From Apostichopus japonicus (lineage: Eukaryota > Echinodermata > Holothuroidea > Aspidochirotida > Stichopodidae), in contig NC_092567.1 of the NCBI RefSeq assembly GCF_037975245.1, positions 2,455,714-2,519,713 of the forward strand: a DNA stretch of 64,000 bases, in the 5' to 3' direction. The notes beneath the pieces were generated by a model. That model did not search any database. It was not told the origin of the DNA and saw only the letters and a program-made list of their open reading frames with translations. The translations under genes were made by a program, and so were the position numbers. Positions 47,578-59,054 of this stretch are shown here, one piece after another. Position 1 is the first letter of the stretch; every line of letters begins with the position of its first letter.

Positions 47578-48044
47578 CACGGTAACATGTGTTATAGGCG
47601 GCACAGTAATTACTGCAAAGCTGTTACACGTAGAACCACGAGTCCGAAAGTTGAAAATGCGCGGCGGCTGGGTAACGAAGACTACTCCCTAGCCGTACAA
47701 TACGGAGTGCATGGTCGGCGCTGGCTCAACACTCGGACGACACAATGCGGTGGTTATTTTATACTGCATGGTAGCTTAACTTTTCTATAATCGTTTTAGT
47801 AAATCCATTTGATTAAAACATTCTTCACGGACAGGTGAGTGTGTGCAAGTCTCAAATAGGTACAAAACAGATACACAAAATGGGACCTTAGGTTGGGGAA
47901 GGGGAACCCACATAAACATTATGGGTATTTCCACGACTAAATTAGGCCTTAATATAGTAATAGTTTACCAGCATCTACATTTACAAGTGAACGTGTAACA
48001 GCTTTGCAGTAATTACTGTGCTACCTAGTACACATGTTACCGTG
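47578..48044. mobile_element. TIR element inside the ATCC satellite, 467 bp
   Basis: The termini are CACGGTAACATGTGT (47578) and its complement ending at 48044. The inverted match extends about 50 nt and includes CACAGTAATTACTGCAAAGC and TGTTACAC. ATCC-type satellite lies within 30 bp on both sides, so the element apparently split the array. No target duplication is evident. Confidence 0.6.
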
Positions 48045-48061
48045 TTACGAAACGTGATCGT

Positions 48062-49448
48062 CATAAATCATATCCATCCATCCTATCCATCCATCAAATC
48101 CATCCATCCTATCCATCCTATCTATCCATCCTATGAATGCATCGTATCCGTCTATCCTATACATCTTATCCATCCTATACATCCATCCTATCAATCCATC
48201 ATATCTATCCATCCATCCATCCTATCCATCTATCCTATACATGCTATACATCCATCCTATCCATCCATCCTACACATCCTAAAGATCCTATCCATCCATC
48301 CTATCAATCCATCTAGTATATCTATCCATCCTATCCATCCATCATATTCATCCATCATATCAATCCATCATATACATCCATCCTATCCATCCATCCTACC
48401 ATTCCATCGTATCGATGCATCCTATAAATTCTATCCCTCCATCCTATCCATCCATCATATCCATCCTATACATCCCATCAATCATGTCCATCCATCCTAT
48501 CCATCAATCCCAATCCATTACATCCATCATATCCATCCATCCTATCCGTCCATCCTATCTATCATATCCATCCATCCTATCCATCCATCCTGTACATCCA
48601 TCCTATCCATCCATCCTATCCATCAATCCTATCCATCCATCCTTTTCATCGTATCCATCTATTGTATACAACATATCCATCCATCTTATCCATCCTATCT
48701 ATCTTATCCATCATTACTTAATGATGGATATCTATCCTATCCATCCTATCCATCCATCTTATATATCTATCCTATCCATCCCATCCACCCTATCCAACTA
48801 TCCTATCCATCTATACATCTATCCATCATATCCAGCCAATTATATCCATCCTATACATTAATCCTATCTATCCATCCAACTATCCTGTCAATCCATCGTA
48901 TTCCTTTATCCTATACATCCTATCCATCCATCGTATCCATCCTATCTATCCATCAATTCCACCCATTATATCCATCCATCCTATCAGTCCATTCACTCAC
49001 TTCATTCTTCATATCCATACATCCTATCCATCCATCCTATACTTCCTATCCATCCAATTATATCCATCTATCCTATCCATCCATCCTATCCATATATCAT
49101 CCTATACATCCTATCCATCCAATTATATCCATCCATCCTATCCATTTATCCTATCCATCATATCCACTATACAATCCATCTCTCCTTCCATCCATTCTAT
49201 CCATCCAACCTATCTATCCACCCTACCCATCCATCATATCCATACATCATACCCATCCATCGTATTCATCCATCTTATATATCCATTCTATCAATCCATT
49301 GAATCTATTCATCTATTCTATACATCCTGTCAATCCATCGTATATTTTTATCATATACATCATGTCCATCCATCGTATCCATCCATCGTATCTATCCATC
49401 CTATCCATCCATCCTATTTATCCATCCTATCCATCCATCCTTTATATA
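48062..49448. repeat. (ATCC)-rich satellite block 2, 1.39 kb
   Basis: Degenerate tandem of TATCCATCCATCC and shorter variants. Because the units lack stop codons in this direction, a 477-codon open frame (SIHPIHPSYPS-type) runs through it. I treat that frame as an artefact of composition. Confidence 0.95.
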
Positions 49449-49559
49449 TAGGAGAGTGGATAGTTGTCCCCATCGTCTACAGTTAGTGGATTCATTGGTT
49501 CCGGTCTATTTCAAATATCAGTGTCAACAAAATAAACTAAACTATTAGAAAAAAAAGCT

Positions 49560-50290
49560 TTTTAGGCTTAAAATATCAGAGAAGTACTCTGTCCTTCTTT
49601 CAATTAATTCGTCCATACTACTGACTAGGTGTCCGTCTTTATTCATAATGGAAACACACTTTCTAGGCATTCATTACAAAGGGTAATTGTAAGTCTGTAT
49701 AATGCTTGCATATTCTGACTGGATGCAGCAGTTTCAGCTTTTTTTTGCAATACTTTCGACCCAATGCCTCTTGTCAGCTATTATAAACCTCTTCACCTTT
49801 CTGTTTTTCTCTTTATTGTCGTCTCTAAGCTTCTCTTTATTCTCTCTGATCTAGTACTGAGAGAATTTTGCTATTTAAATCAGTTCTTTGTGCAATAATT
49901 TCCCATGTCTCTTCACGTATCCATGGTTTCTTACTCTTCCTCTTCCTTTTTTTGCCAAGAACCTTCTCAGCTGCCTCAATGTACACTCTCTCTATTCGTT
50001 TTTACGCTTTTTCAATTGTTTCCAGATCATTTTCATATTTTCGCACCAATCTACTTCATCTTCCAGTACCTAGTACATGTTCCACATCACTGTAATGAAT
50101 GTTGCCTTCACTTCATTATTTCGTAGCCTGTCGGTATCAAATCTAGCACGCAACGTTTTCTGTTCTCTTCACTATCTTCTTTAGCTTTAACTTAATAGTG
50201 GTGCACAGTAGGTAGTGGTCGTTTCCAACATCAGCTAACCTCAAAACTCCAGTGTCTTGAATTAAGCTTCTAAATCTTCTGTTACACGCA
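49560..50290 (-). pseudogene. Degraded non-LTR retrotransposon (endonuclease to RT linker)
   Basis: Read on the minus strand with frame shifts, the segments are VLRLADVGNDHYLLCTTIKL (end of an AP-endonuclease domain, 'D-V-x-[ST/N]-D-H' motif), KRIERVYIEAAEKVLGKKRK, KPWIREETWEIIAQR and SIMNKDGHLVSSMDE. The order is the standard one between endonuclease and reverse transcriptase in LINEs often annotated as craniofacial development protein 2-like. Several stops and frame shifts interrupt it, and the RT core is missing. A host gene function is unlikely. Confidence 0.7.
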
Positions 50291-50559
50291 TATAATTAAT
50301 ACAGAGGTTAACATAGTTAACACAAAAGAGAGATTCCACTACCAAAAGTCTTTTTAGGGGATGTTAATCCCCATAATACGTAACGCAATAATATTTGTGG
50401 GGAAGTTGTGAGGAAAAAATACTTTAGAGGTACCTGTGTAAGTAAAGGTTTTCTTGTTGAAGATAGCTGTCTCATCCGACGGGTGACAAGTGACCCATTT
50501 ACTGTACGGAGTGTCGCTTATGTTCTTAATTTCTTAATTGATTATAAAATCTAATAATT

Positions 50560-50830
50560 ATTAAACAAAGAAGAAAGCACACCAATTAGGATCGTTCAAA
50601 TTCAACAGCAGATACAAGTAACACACACACACATGCATCCAAAATGGAACAACTCGGATACAAATTTACACTAAATGGGGTCTTAATACAGTGAAGCGTG
50701 TTTGTCTTTGTGTGTTTGTAGGGAGTGTGGTGAATTGCCTCTGTGCCACCAGGTGTAGCACTATACCCACTTCCCATAATTCCTTCATTGATTAGTACAA
50801 TTTATTAACCCTATTTACTTACCTAATGAG
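50560..50830. repeat. Dispersed repeat family R, copy A (undisrupted)
   Basis: It shares AACAAAGAAGAAAG, TTCAAATTCAACA, CCAAAATGGAACAAC, GATACAAATTTACAC and GCACTATACCCA with the sequence split by the LINE at 56271-57437. It also shares TTCCTTCATTGATTA with 55935-55955. Confidence 0.75.
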
Positions 50831-53240
50831 GGTTTAATTGGATGTCCTTTGCTCTGGTGTAAATAACATTGACTCAACGACCTTTCGTTTCAATAATATG
50901 GGAATCCTTTGTTGTATATTCAATCCTTGAACTATTGGTTCCGGTGTCTAATAGTCCAAGAATGGGAGGTGATTTCCAACTGTTTGTTTGTGGAAGAGGT
51001 CATTTTGACTGTATCGGAATTTCATTACAAAACCAGTCAATATATCCAAATTATGCAGCCATCAATCCGATATACAAAGCTATTGGAGAAACACATCCAC
51101 TACTTCATGTATTTCCGTGATCGCCGTGTTAAACCTGTCGTACAACTGATGTACAGTACCATACGTTCTGATTTAAGTAATTGTATCACACTTATATACT
51201 GTTTACTTTTATTGCAAAAAAACCTTTAAATGTGGGTCCTTTCTTTAGTAATCGTAGTAACATAACAAATCTATTCATAATTATTCAACCGAGACAGAGG
51301 TCATACTACTAATACTATAACAGGGCAACGTCAGTTACTATATGTATGCACTGATGACGTGAAAGACTGTGTAACGTTTTTTTTTCGAATCGTCCTGTTT
51401 TATGTAACGCTTGTTGGTTATGACACGCACTTTGAATTTGGGTACTGTTCAATTAGATTCTCACTAACTTGAACCTACTATAACGGTTCTATTTAGAACT
51501 TAAATCACATAATGTCATCGAACTATGAAGTCTTTGCCTAGCTAAGTATTGTCTTGGATTAAGTACTATAACTCCTTTGTATTTGTCGACGAGGCACACA
51601 ATTATTGCTCAACAATCGTCGTACACTTTAACCTTGACCAAATATTTCAATGCAGAATCGCGTAAAACAACGCACCGACCATGTGACGTGCTCCATTGTT
51701 GCACTGAACTCTTGTAGTGCTCACTTAATGTATTGTACCGCTGTTCGCTCCAGTTATGTTGTAGCGTACCCGGTTGGTAGCTTAGGTGTGGGGGTGGGGT
51801 GGGGTTGGAAGGGAGAGACTCGAGGACACCGTTGAAAAAAATACACTAACAGTTCATCCTGAGATTTATAACTATATATACTTGTCAATATACAATGTTT
51901 CTGTAGTACAAATTTCGCAGTGTGACAAACAATAAAATATATATAAGTAGGAATACGTTAACGACTAAAACACGACATACAGATAACGTACATTAACTAA
52001 CCCTATCACGGCACAGCTATTCTGTAATGCGCAAGTTGCCTAGCAGCGCGTTTAACTGTACACATTGCGTTAAAGACAACGCAGCGCAGCGCAGCTAACG
52101 ATCAAATGCGTCAGTCTGTGAACCCTACGCTGCAACGGCCTTGCAACCGCACAAGCAGTTTACACAGTGCAGCTGTAGAGTGCATCGAGCCGATTCATAT
52201 ATTCTGCAGAAGCCAACAAATAACCTCTAAAAACATTGCCTCTGACAAGGATTCTGCCTGGCAATTAATGCATGAAAACGTTACTCAAAATTTCAACTCT
52301 CCCAATGTCTACATTCTGCAAATATTTTTGTTTGAGCTTGCCATATATAGAAATTTGTTCATTTCTTCGTAGTTTTGCTATTTTTATAACTTTTTATTTT
52401 ATAAGCCTCTCACCTGTTTTGGACCTCTCCTGCGTTAGCAACCACGAGGTACAATACAACCGAACCGGTTCAATTTTGACTATTTAACCGGTGAATTATT
52501 TTAGTGTGAACAGGTTACTTCTTGTTCATGCAGATATGCATTAATGTTATCAACAATCGCCTTGCAAAAGTTTCTTGTTCAACTGTTTGTACAAAACAGG
52601 ACTGTGTGTCATGTTGGAGATCTATCTGATGATCTCTGTAATGAATCCAACATAAATAGTGTTAAATATACAGTACTCCATTTTTTAAACAATCTTCCAA
52701 CAAAGATTGTAAACGTTCGTGTATTTTTCACATCATGGTGTCATCTTCCCATGAAAATGGTTAGGTGATGACGTCACGCTGGTACCTGACGATGATTGAT
52801 AATTTGTAATTCGATGTGCAGAGGATGTGTCACGTGACCGAGGTAAATTATAATTGAAAAAAATGGTTAAATTTGGTACCTCGACGTCTCGATCTTTACT
52901 TTAGCAGTGTACTATTTAAGAAAATTGTAGGCATAAATTACAGTAGATACCTTTTTATATTACACACGATCAAAACTAAAATTATGGCAATATCATAAAA
53001 GTGCTGAATGTGTACTGTTTAAGCAGTAATTATCTTTTATAACTAACTCTTTGTGCGGCTGAAAAGCTACAAATATGTTAATGATATTTAAAAATTGTAC
53101 TTACAGCAGTCTAAAAAAAAAAACATTTATATAGCAATTAAACAAAACAATCTTCAAATTATGCAAATCACAAATAGGCCTATACCTGTTTCACAAAAAG
53201 CTAATTGAACACTTTCATGTTTGCTAATTCTTCACACGCG
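50831..53240. other. No gene supported
   Basis: Overlapping plus-strand frames at 50869-51229 include LFVCGRGHFDCIGISLQNQS but show no known domain or splice structure. The rest is AT-rich non-coding sequence. Confidence 0.45.
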
Positions 53241-53437
53241 ACTACAATGTATGGTGAGAGACATTAGTTGAGGTAGTTGATATTATAGAGTTATGAAATG
53301 TGTATCAGAAACTTCTCAAACAATGATTGCAGCTTATTAACTACAATGTATGGTGACAGACATTGGTTGAGGTAGTTTATAGTACAGAACTATGAAATGT
53401 GTGCCAGAAACTTCTCGAACAATGATTGCAGCTTAAA
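53241..53437. repeat. 99-bp tandem duplication
   Basis: CTACAATGTATGGTG begins at 53242 and 53341, and both copies run to CAATGATTGCAGCTTA with about 10 differences. Confidence 0.9.
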
Positions 53438-55850
53438 CTGTTTAATTTTGTTTGCAGCTTTAAGTGTTTAATGTTTGAGAGATCATCTAATACCCATGAC
53501 CAAAACCTGTACAAAGTATAACTTTAAACTAACTTATACACACATGCTTTATCTATTAGATTTAACTTTGGTGTCACCAATCATTAATATTTAGTGATGT
53601 GATGACATTCACAATACCTGCATATACTCCACACCAAATATGAAGCAGATCATGCTCACAGCTGCAAAGATAATGATCTTTAAGAATACATGTTTAGCCC
53701 CACCCATATTAATATGTAAGAGATCTGCACCTGGCGTTACCTACTACTGATGCCCAACATGTATACCAAGTATGATATTAATGTTATGGTAACTGAGATA
53801 GTGTTACCAAGTTCATGACTACAAAAATACACAACACACATCAACTTAATTGGACATGATCACTCTGCCCATAACTTGGTAAAAAAGGTGAAAAACACTC
53901 GTTTATCAAACAACATGCCCAACGAAAGGGTAAGTGAGCCTCTTCCAGTTATCAAAGCAAACAAAGACAATTTCAGGTGCATACATGTTGTGACATGATA
54001 GGTTATTGCACAATCAGGACATTCCTGTTCATGACCAAACTCAAACATTTATATATATATATATATATATATATCTCAGCAACAGAAAAGATGTTTCTCA
54101 AATTCTCCCCCTCCTCTCCCCATTTAGCCCTATTCAGCGGGTAAGATACTACTGTAAATCGGTATTTGCTTCCAGGTTGTTACTCGTTTTGTAACCGTGT
54201 TCCCACCCTTTTGACATGTCTATCGAGTTTTTTTTTTATATGTATTCATCACAAACCAGCAAACTAATATATTTGCCAAGTTTTTCCCTGCCAAGAGCAT
54301 CATTGGCCAGTAATCAAGGACTTATGCAGATAATGAATAGTGTCTTCCGACAAAAAATCTTCATTTAAAATAGATCGGATACAGTTCCCAAAATTCACTA
54401 GTTTTAATTCAACCAATCAGTGAGTAGCTTACAAGTTCAAATATGAGCCCTTGCTTAAAATAGATTCATTCAGTAATCCGCAAAGCTGAGTCGGTATCAC
54501 AGCCATACACAGAGTACACAAACAAAGCATGGTGGTGTTGTATATATTGGTGTAGGGGGCCTACTGGGTTGCTTAAGACGCCGACAAAATGAACATTATT
54601 TACCTAATTATTCAATAATGTTCACATAATTTAATTATTTATTTTATGGCGGGGTCGATTGCGATCCTAACAGAAAAATATCTTCAAGAAAAACAACGTT
54701 CAAATTTGTAAATTATACGACTTGATACCACCATTTGAAGTTAGATGTGAATAGATAAACTAGTTGTGTATGTCGTTATGGCATCGTGGGTCTATGAGGT
54801 TGAGAAAATCAAAGAAAAGGACGCAAAAAGCTGCTTTAAGATTTATATAAGTAGACCTCGATTACTCTCCTGATACCAATCACAAACTGATCATTCTGTT
54901 CAGCGTTTGGTTCGACTGTGTAACGAATCTATAAGTAAACGTAATTTGCGTGACGGTTATTTATCTTCAATTTATAATACAAGATAGCAATCATGGCTTT
55001 CAAAACAAAAGTACCTTTTACTAAACCGTTTACTGGCCATTATGTAAAAAAAACAAGACTTCGCTCTTTTAGTCTCTCCCCAACTACTTGCTTGCTTAGA
55101 TTTCTAGTTCAATAAAAAAACACTCGTGAGAACGACGAATGCAATGGCTTTTGTTTGTATTCCAGAACCGTGTTGGGGATTCATTGACTATAGACTACAG
55201 TACTATCAGGTATTTCGTGTTATCTCGCAGTGGTTTTCTTTCGTTTTTATCCTACCCTGCACACCATGAATTTACGGTTCCTGATACAAAAATAATCTTC
55301 GTAAAATTCGATTAATAACTAGTCTATGACAAGAGTGATAGCACTTCAGTGGAAACAGTCCTCCCTGAAAGTGTACACTATATATTGTAAGCAATGGTCT
55401 TCAGTGTGGATTAACGTAGTTCAGTGTAGGGAACATGTCCAGTAATTGAGAAGACCTCGCTATGTAGGTCTGGATTTAAAGCTTGCAGAAACTAATCTTA
55501 CAATAACTGTACTCACATTAAAGACAATTTGCTTACAGCATATTGCAGTGTACAATATCTGGCATAGCGAAGACAGGGTACTTTTACAAACTTAGTAGTC
55601 GGGTAAGTTTCGTAATCAGAAAATACTTTATAAACTTGAACAATTGAAACCACTGATGCGAATTTGTTGCCACAAAGAGACAATACTTGTAATATAGAAG
55701 TATAGACACAGTGACGTCAGATGGAATAATTGTATCATGGCAACCGTTACGGAGTTTAAGAACTTTATAGTTGTTCTTGCTGTTTTAATATACGCTTCGA
55801 TGAAAAGTAGATTTTCTTGAACAAGCCATAATCCATGACATGTTTTTTTA
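53438..55850. other. No gene seen; AT microsatellite
   Basis: A (TA)n run lies at about 54050-54073. The remainder is AT-rich without exon-like frames. Confidence 0.5.
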
Positions 55851-55990
55851 TATATATATTTTGATGGGAGGGGACTGGGGTACAAGTCTTTTGCCTGGCT
55901 ATCAGGTCTTGCACTATCCGTACCTAATTCCTTTATTCCTTCATTGATTAACACAATATAATAACTGTATAAAATTCCAAGGTACAAGTA
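55851..55990. repeat. Dispersed repeat family R, copy B (partial)
   Basis: It carries the right-hand part of family R: GGGACTGGGGTACAAGTC, TCTTGCACTATCCGTACC, then ATTCCTTCATTGATTAACAC. Confidence 0.6.
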
Positions 55991-56270
55991 CATGGTTTGT
56001 TGTACAGGGTGTGTTAGCTGTTGTGATGTGCCTTACCAAACAAAATGCACGTGACCTATATAACGTATGGCGGATGAGTGGGGGGGGGGGGGTAACGTTA
56101 ATTCTGGAAGGGACCTGTGAAACTTTTTTCCCTAAGTTCCTAGACACAATCGTCCAAATAAAATATCTCTATTCCGCAACGGGAATGCAAACGGGCTACG
56201 TGTAGAGCAAGAAATGATCAAAATTAGTGCATGTAGTTAACACAAAAACAAAGAAGAAAGTGAACCACAT

Positions 56271-57437
56271 TTTTTTTTTTTTTTTTTTTTACCACTGTAT
56301 TTATTTACAATATCGTAACACATAATACAAAAGAAATCAGCAAAAAGACTTACATAAGAAGCTTACATAAAGAAATCATAGAAGTCGTTAAGGTTACACA
56401 AATTGTTGTTTTGCTTAGAAATGAAATAGTGCAGGTCAAGTTGAAAGCGAAACTTAAAATAAAATTCGTGCACATGTGGGATTTTGTTATCCAACCTACA
56501 AGTATAAATGTACTTTTTAGCATGCAAAATTAAAAAGTTCACAGGATTATCTATATCACCAAAATCACCAAAACAAATGTTGGTCAAATTAAAAGAATAA
56601 TTAGTTTTAATGCAATTTGAATTCACTGCCTCCCAGAATCGCTCAACGTGACTACAATTATAAAACAAATGTATAAGCGTTTCATCGGCATTCTTGCAAA
56701 ATGAACAAAGTGGAGAATTAACCATTTTCATTTTATAAAGCAAGCTATTTATGCCTAAAATACGATGTAGAAAACGCAATTGTAAATATGATACTTTGGG
56801 GTCATTCACAGCCGTATAAGGCAGCCTAAAAATCTTATTCCAAACTATTTTCACTGGAAAATTCATAGCTTGCCACTTCATAATAGACGACGGGGGCGTG
56901 CAGAGACCGGTAATTAGCTTATTATAAACATTTTTGGTTATTTTATGTGTGCGCATGCACATATTAAAGTTATTTTCACTCATTGGGAGCAAAACAGAAT
57001 CATGGTACCCCCTCCAATAACTAGGAATGGCGTGAATAATCCCAAAGTACGAAGTAAAAGGAAAATTTCTAATATATTTTTTCGCTTGAAACGTGTTATA
57101 TGGAATTACCGAGCCATCATTTTTAATGAAATCTTTCACATAAATTGTTCTGTGATTTAAAAGATTATACTGAAAAATTACTTTATTGTTAACCAATATA
57201 TGACTGTTGTTTAAAATGATTTCATTACCATAATTACTGTCTGGATGATAAAAATTAAACTCAGCCCAAGCCTCACACACTTCTCTGCAAAAAATATTAG
57301 AAATACAAGAAACTGCCTCCTTATTGAAATTACATTTAAAAAGAAAAGCACCACCGAACTGTTTTAGGTATAAATCAAAAAATATTTTCCAGTTTCCTCT
57401 CTGAGGGGCTAAATACCGCTTTACCCAGCTACAGTTT
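56271..57437 (-). mobile_element. 5'-truncated LINE (L1/Tx1-like), 1.17 kb
   Basis: Flanked by exact 14-bp duplications AAAGTGAACCACAT at 56257-56270 and 57438-57451. On the minus strand the element ends in a 20-nt poly(A) (56271-56290), preceded 10-15 nt earlier by AATAAA. Poly(A), 5' truncation and a long target duplication are the marks of target-primed reverse transcription. The coding part is uninterrupted, so the insertion is young. Confidence 0.9.
56363..57437 (-). pseudogene. LINE ORF2 C-terminal region, truncated
   Basis: About 357 uninterrupted codons run from the truncation point (NCSWVKRYLAPQRGNWKIFF) to TAA at 56363. Near the end is SPLCSFCKNADETLIHLFYN then CSHVERFWEAV, the C-x2-C-x7-H-x4-C zinc-knuckle region (zf-RVT) that follows reverse transcriptase in L1/Tx1-type LINEs. 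It is preceded by the usual 'F-P-x-x-W-x-x-I-F-x-L-P ... L-x-F-L-H-R-I' segment. The RT catalytic domain and everything upstream are absent, so it cannot act alone. The apparent upstream extension of the frame to 57616 is target DNA, not LINE. Confidence 0.85.
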
Positions 57438-57640
57438 AAAGTGAACCACATAGGTGAGTTCAAAATCAACAACAAAGGGAAATCACACATACACAAACTC
57501 ACTCCAAAATGGAATAACTTGAATACAAATCGACACCTAATACAGTCTAGCGTGTACGTGTGTGTGTAGGGGGAAGGGGGAGTGGTGGATTCCTCCTTTG
57601 TCAGCAGGTCCTGCACTATACCTACACTGTAAAAAATGTC

Positions 57641-58999
57641 TGTGTGGTAACAGCTTTACACCGTTCATCTACTAAAATTAATCATGTTGTTAAAAAAAAT
57701 GTTGTCCATTTACAAAATGTATTGTAACAACATTTTCTGTACATGGGAACAAAATCTTCATAACAATACATCAACTGCTGTGTCGGAACAAAAGCATCAG
57801 GCTCGATCCAAGTTTTCATTATGACCGCGAAAACGTTACACCAAATCTTGCATCATAAAACGAGAACCGTATTTTACATGTTGTTATAATGATAGAAAGT
57901 AGCAAATACGTTTAGTCTTACGCAATCAACGAGTTTTTTTTCCGAAATAGTAAAGTTAACAACTGTGTCGCAAAGTTGTAGATGACCTTTGTGCACTACT
58001 TACAGTTGAATGACGCTGGGCGCGCACCGAAGGTCCGAAACCGCTGTAATTACGGTAAGTTATGATTTCAAAGCTTTTCAGCCTTTTTAATCTAACATGA
58101 GTGCAAATATAGTGAATTGAGTCATATGAAACTGTTACTTTTTACGTTAGCATTTATTAAACGTTCGTTTGTTGGTTTGTTTGTTTTGAAATAAACGACC
58201 AAGCAAGTAGGCTAGGCCGACAGCACAGCTCTCTGTCGGTCCATTGTGTGCATACTAGCACAAGATGCTATGGCAGTTCTTTGTTAGGCGAGCATATACG
58301 ATCGCTTACTTCTAGCATATCGTCGTAGCTGTTTTGACAGTCATACCAAACCTAAGCTTACATTCATTCTTTCGCGGTATCGTTTCTATTGGCTATGATA
58401 TAACGCAGGCTAGACACTGGTCTCCAATCAGTGTCCATGCTTTATTATATAACATAGATTCTCTTAGGAAACGTCTTGATATCACTTTTACTGTTTAGTT
58501 TGAAGCCCCCGATCGGCTTATACTAAATCTTGGGGGAGTCGTGCAGTCCCCTGTCCTGAATCTTGGGGGAATCGTGCAGTCCCCTATGGCACGCCAAATG
58601 GTAAAATTCAGAAATGAACAATCTAGGCTAGGTTTATGGTTAACAAATTCTTTTTTTTTTACCAATACTAGAATGGTCTATCACTACAATAGATCATCGA
58701 TCAATAAAATAAAATTGTTTTGGCTAAAAATGTTACTGATTACTACCCTTTGCAAACTGACAGCTTTAATGGTTCCCCCTATATTGTTCTGAAACATGCC
58801 ATAATGTGCCCTAGTACTGAATGAAAAGCACTAAATTTGAGAAATGTATCACTGATGCAAAAATGCATAAATGTAAGTAGCAATGCTGATGAACTTAACA
58901 GTCTAACATAATAGGCATTTATAAGATAAGTTTTGAATTCTGTAGATGCTCTGAACAATAATGTAGGAGAAAACAGCTTGCAAAATTTGGAGCCTGGAT
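57641..58999 (+). promoter_or_regulatory. Upstream region of SAMD3-like gene, possible 5' UTR exon
   Basis: It is a locally GC-richer stretch with CpGs (58010-58054). It ends TACG before a perfect donor GTAAGT at 58055, and could be a non-coding first exon of the downstream gene. A short tandem of ATCTTGGGGGARTCGTGCAG lies at about 58528-58595. No upstream coding exon was found. The promoter assignment is inference from position only. Confidence 0.3.
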
Positions 59000-59054
59000 A
59001 TGACTGTGAAAAAACTTGTTGCTGCTACAACAGTCAGTGAACTTATGGAGAAAG
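59000..59054 (+). CDS. SAMD3-like gene, coding exon 1
   Basis: ATG at 59000; 18 codons plus G; donor GTGAGT at 59055. The KIWSLDMTVKKLVAATTVSE reading upstream and across the ATG is also open, so a longer start is possible. Confidence 0.65.

Larger units (their letters stand above)
56225..57640. repeat. Dispersed repeat family R, copy C, split by a LINE
   Basis: The left part (to 56270) and right part (from 57438) join into a sequence colinear with copy A at 50560-50770. Removing the LINE and one target duplication restores AAGAAGAAAGTGAACCACAT followed by AGGTGAGTTCAAAATCAAC. Confidence 0.8.

Noticed and set aside
48018-49451. 477-codon plus-strand open frame
   Set aside because: It translates a degenerate ATCC satellite (Ile/His/Pro/Tyr/Ser only). 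The repeat unit lacks stops in this direction, so length is not evidence of coding.
50869-51229. Two overlapping plus frames of 83 and 106 codons
   Set aside because: Mutually exclusive frames, no domain, no supported exon boundaries.
57438-57616. N-terminal 60 codons of the 417-codon minus frame
   Set aside because: They lie outside the LINE, beyond its 14-bp target duplication; the frame runs into target DNA by chance.
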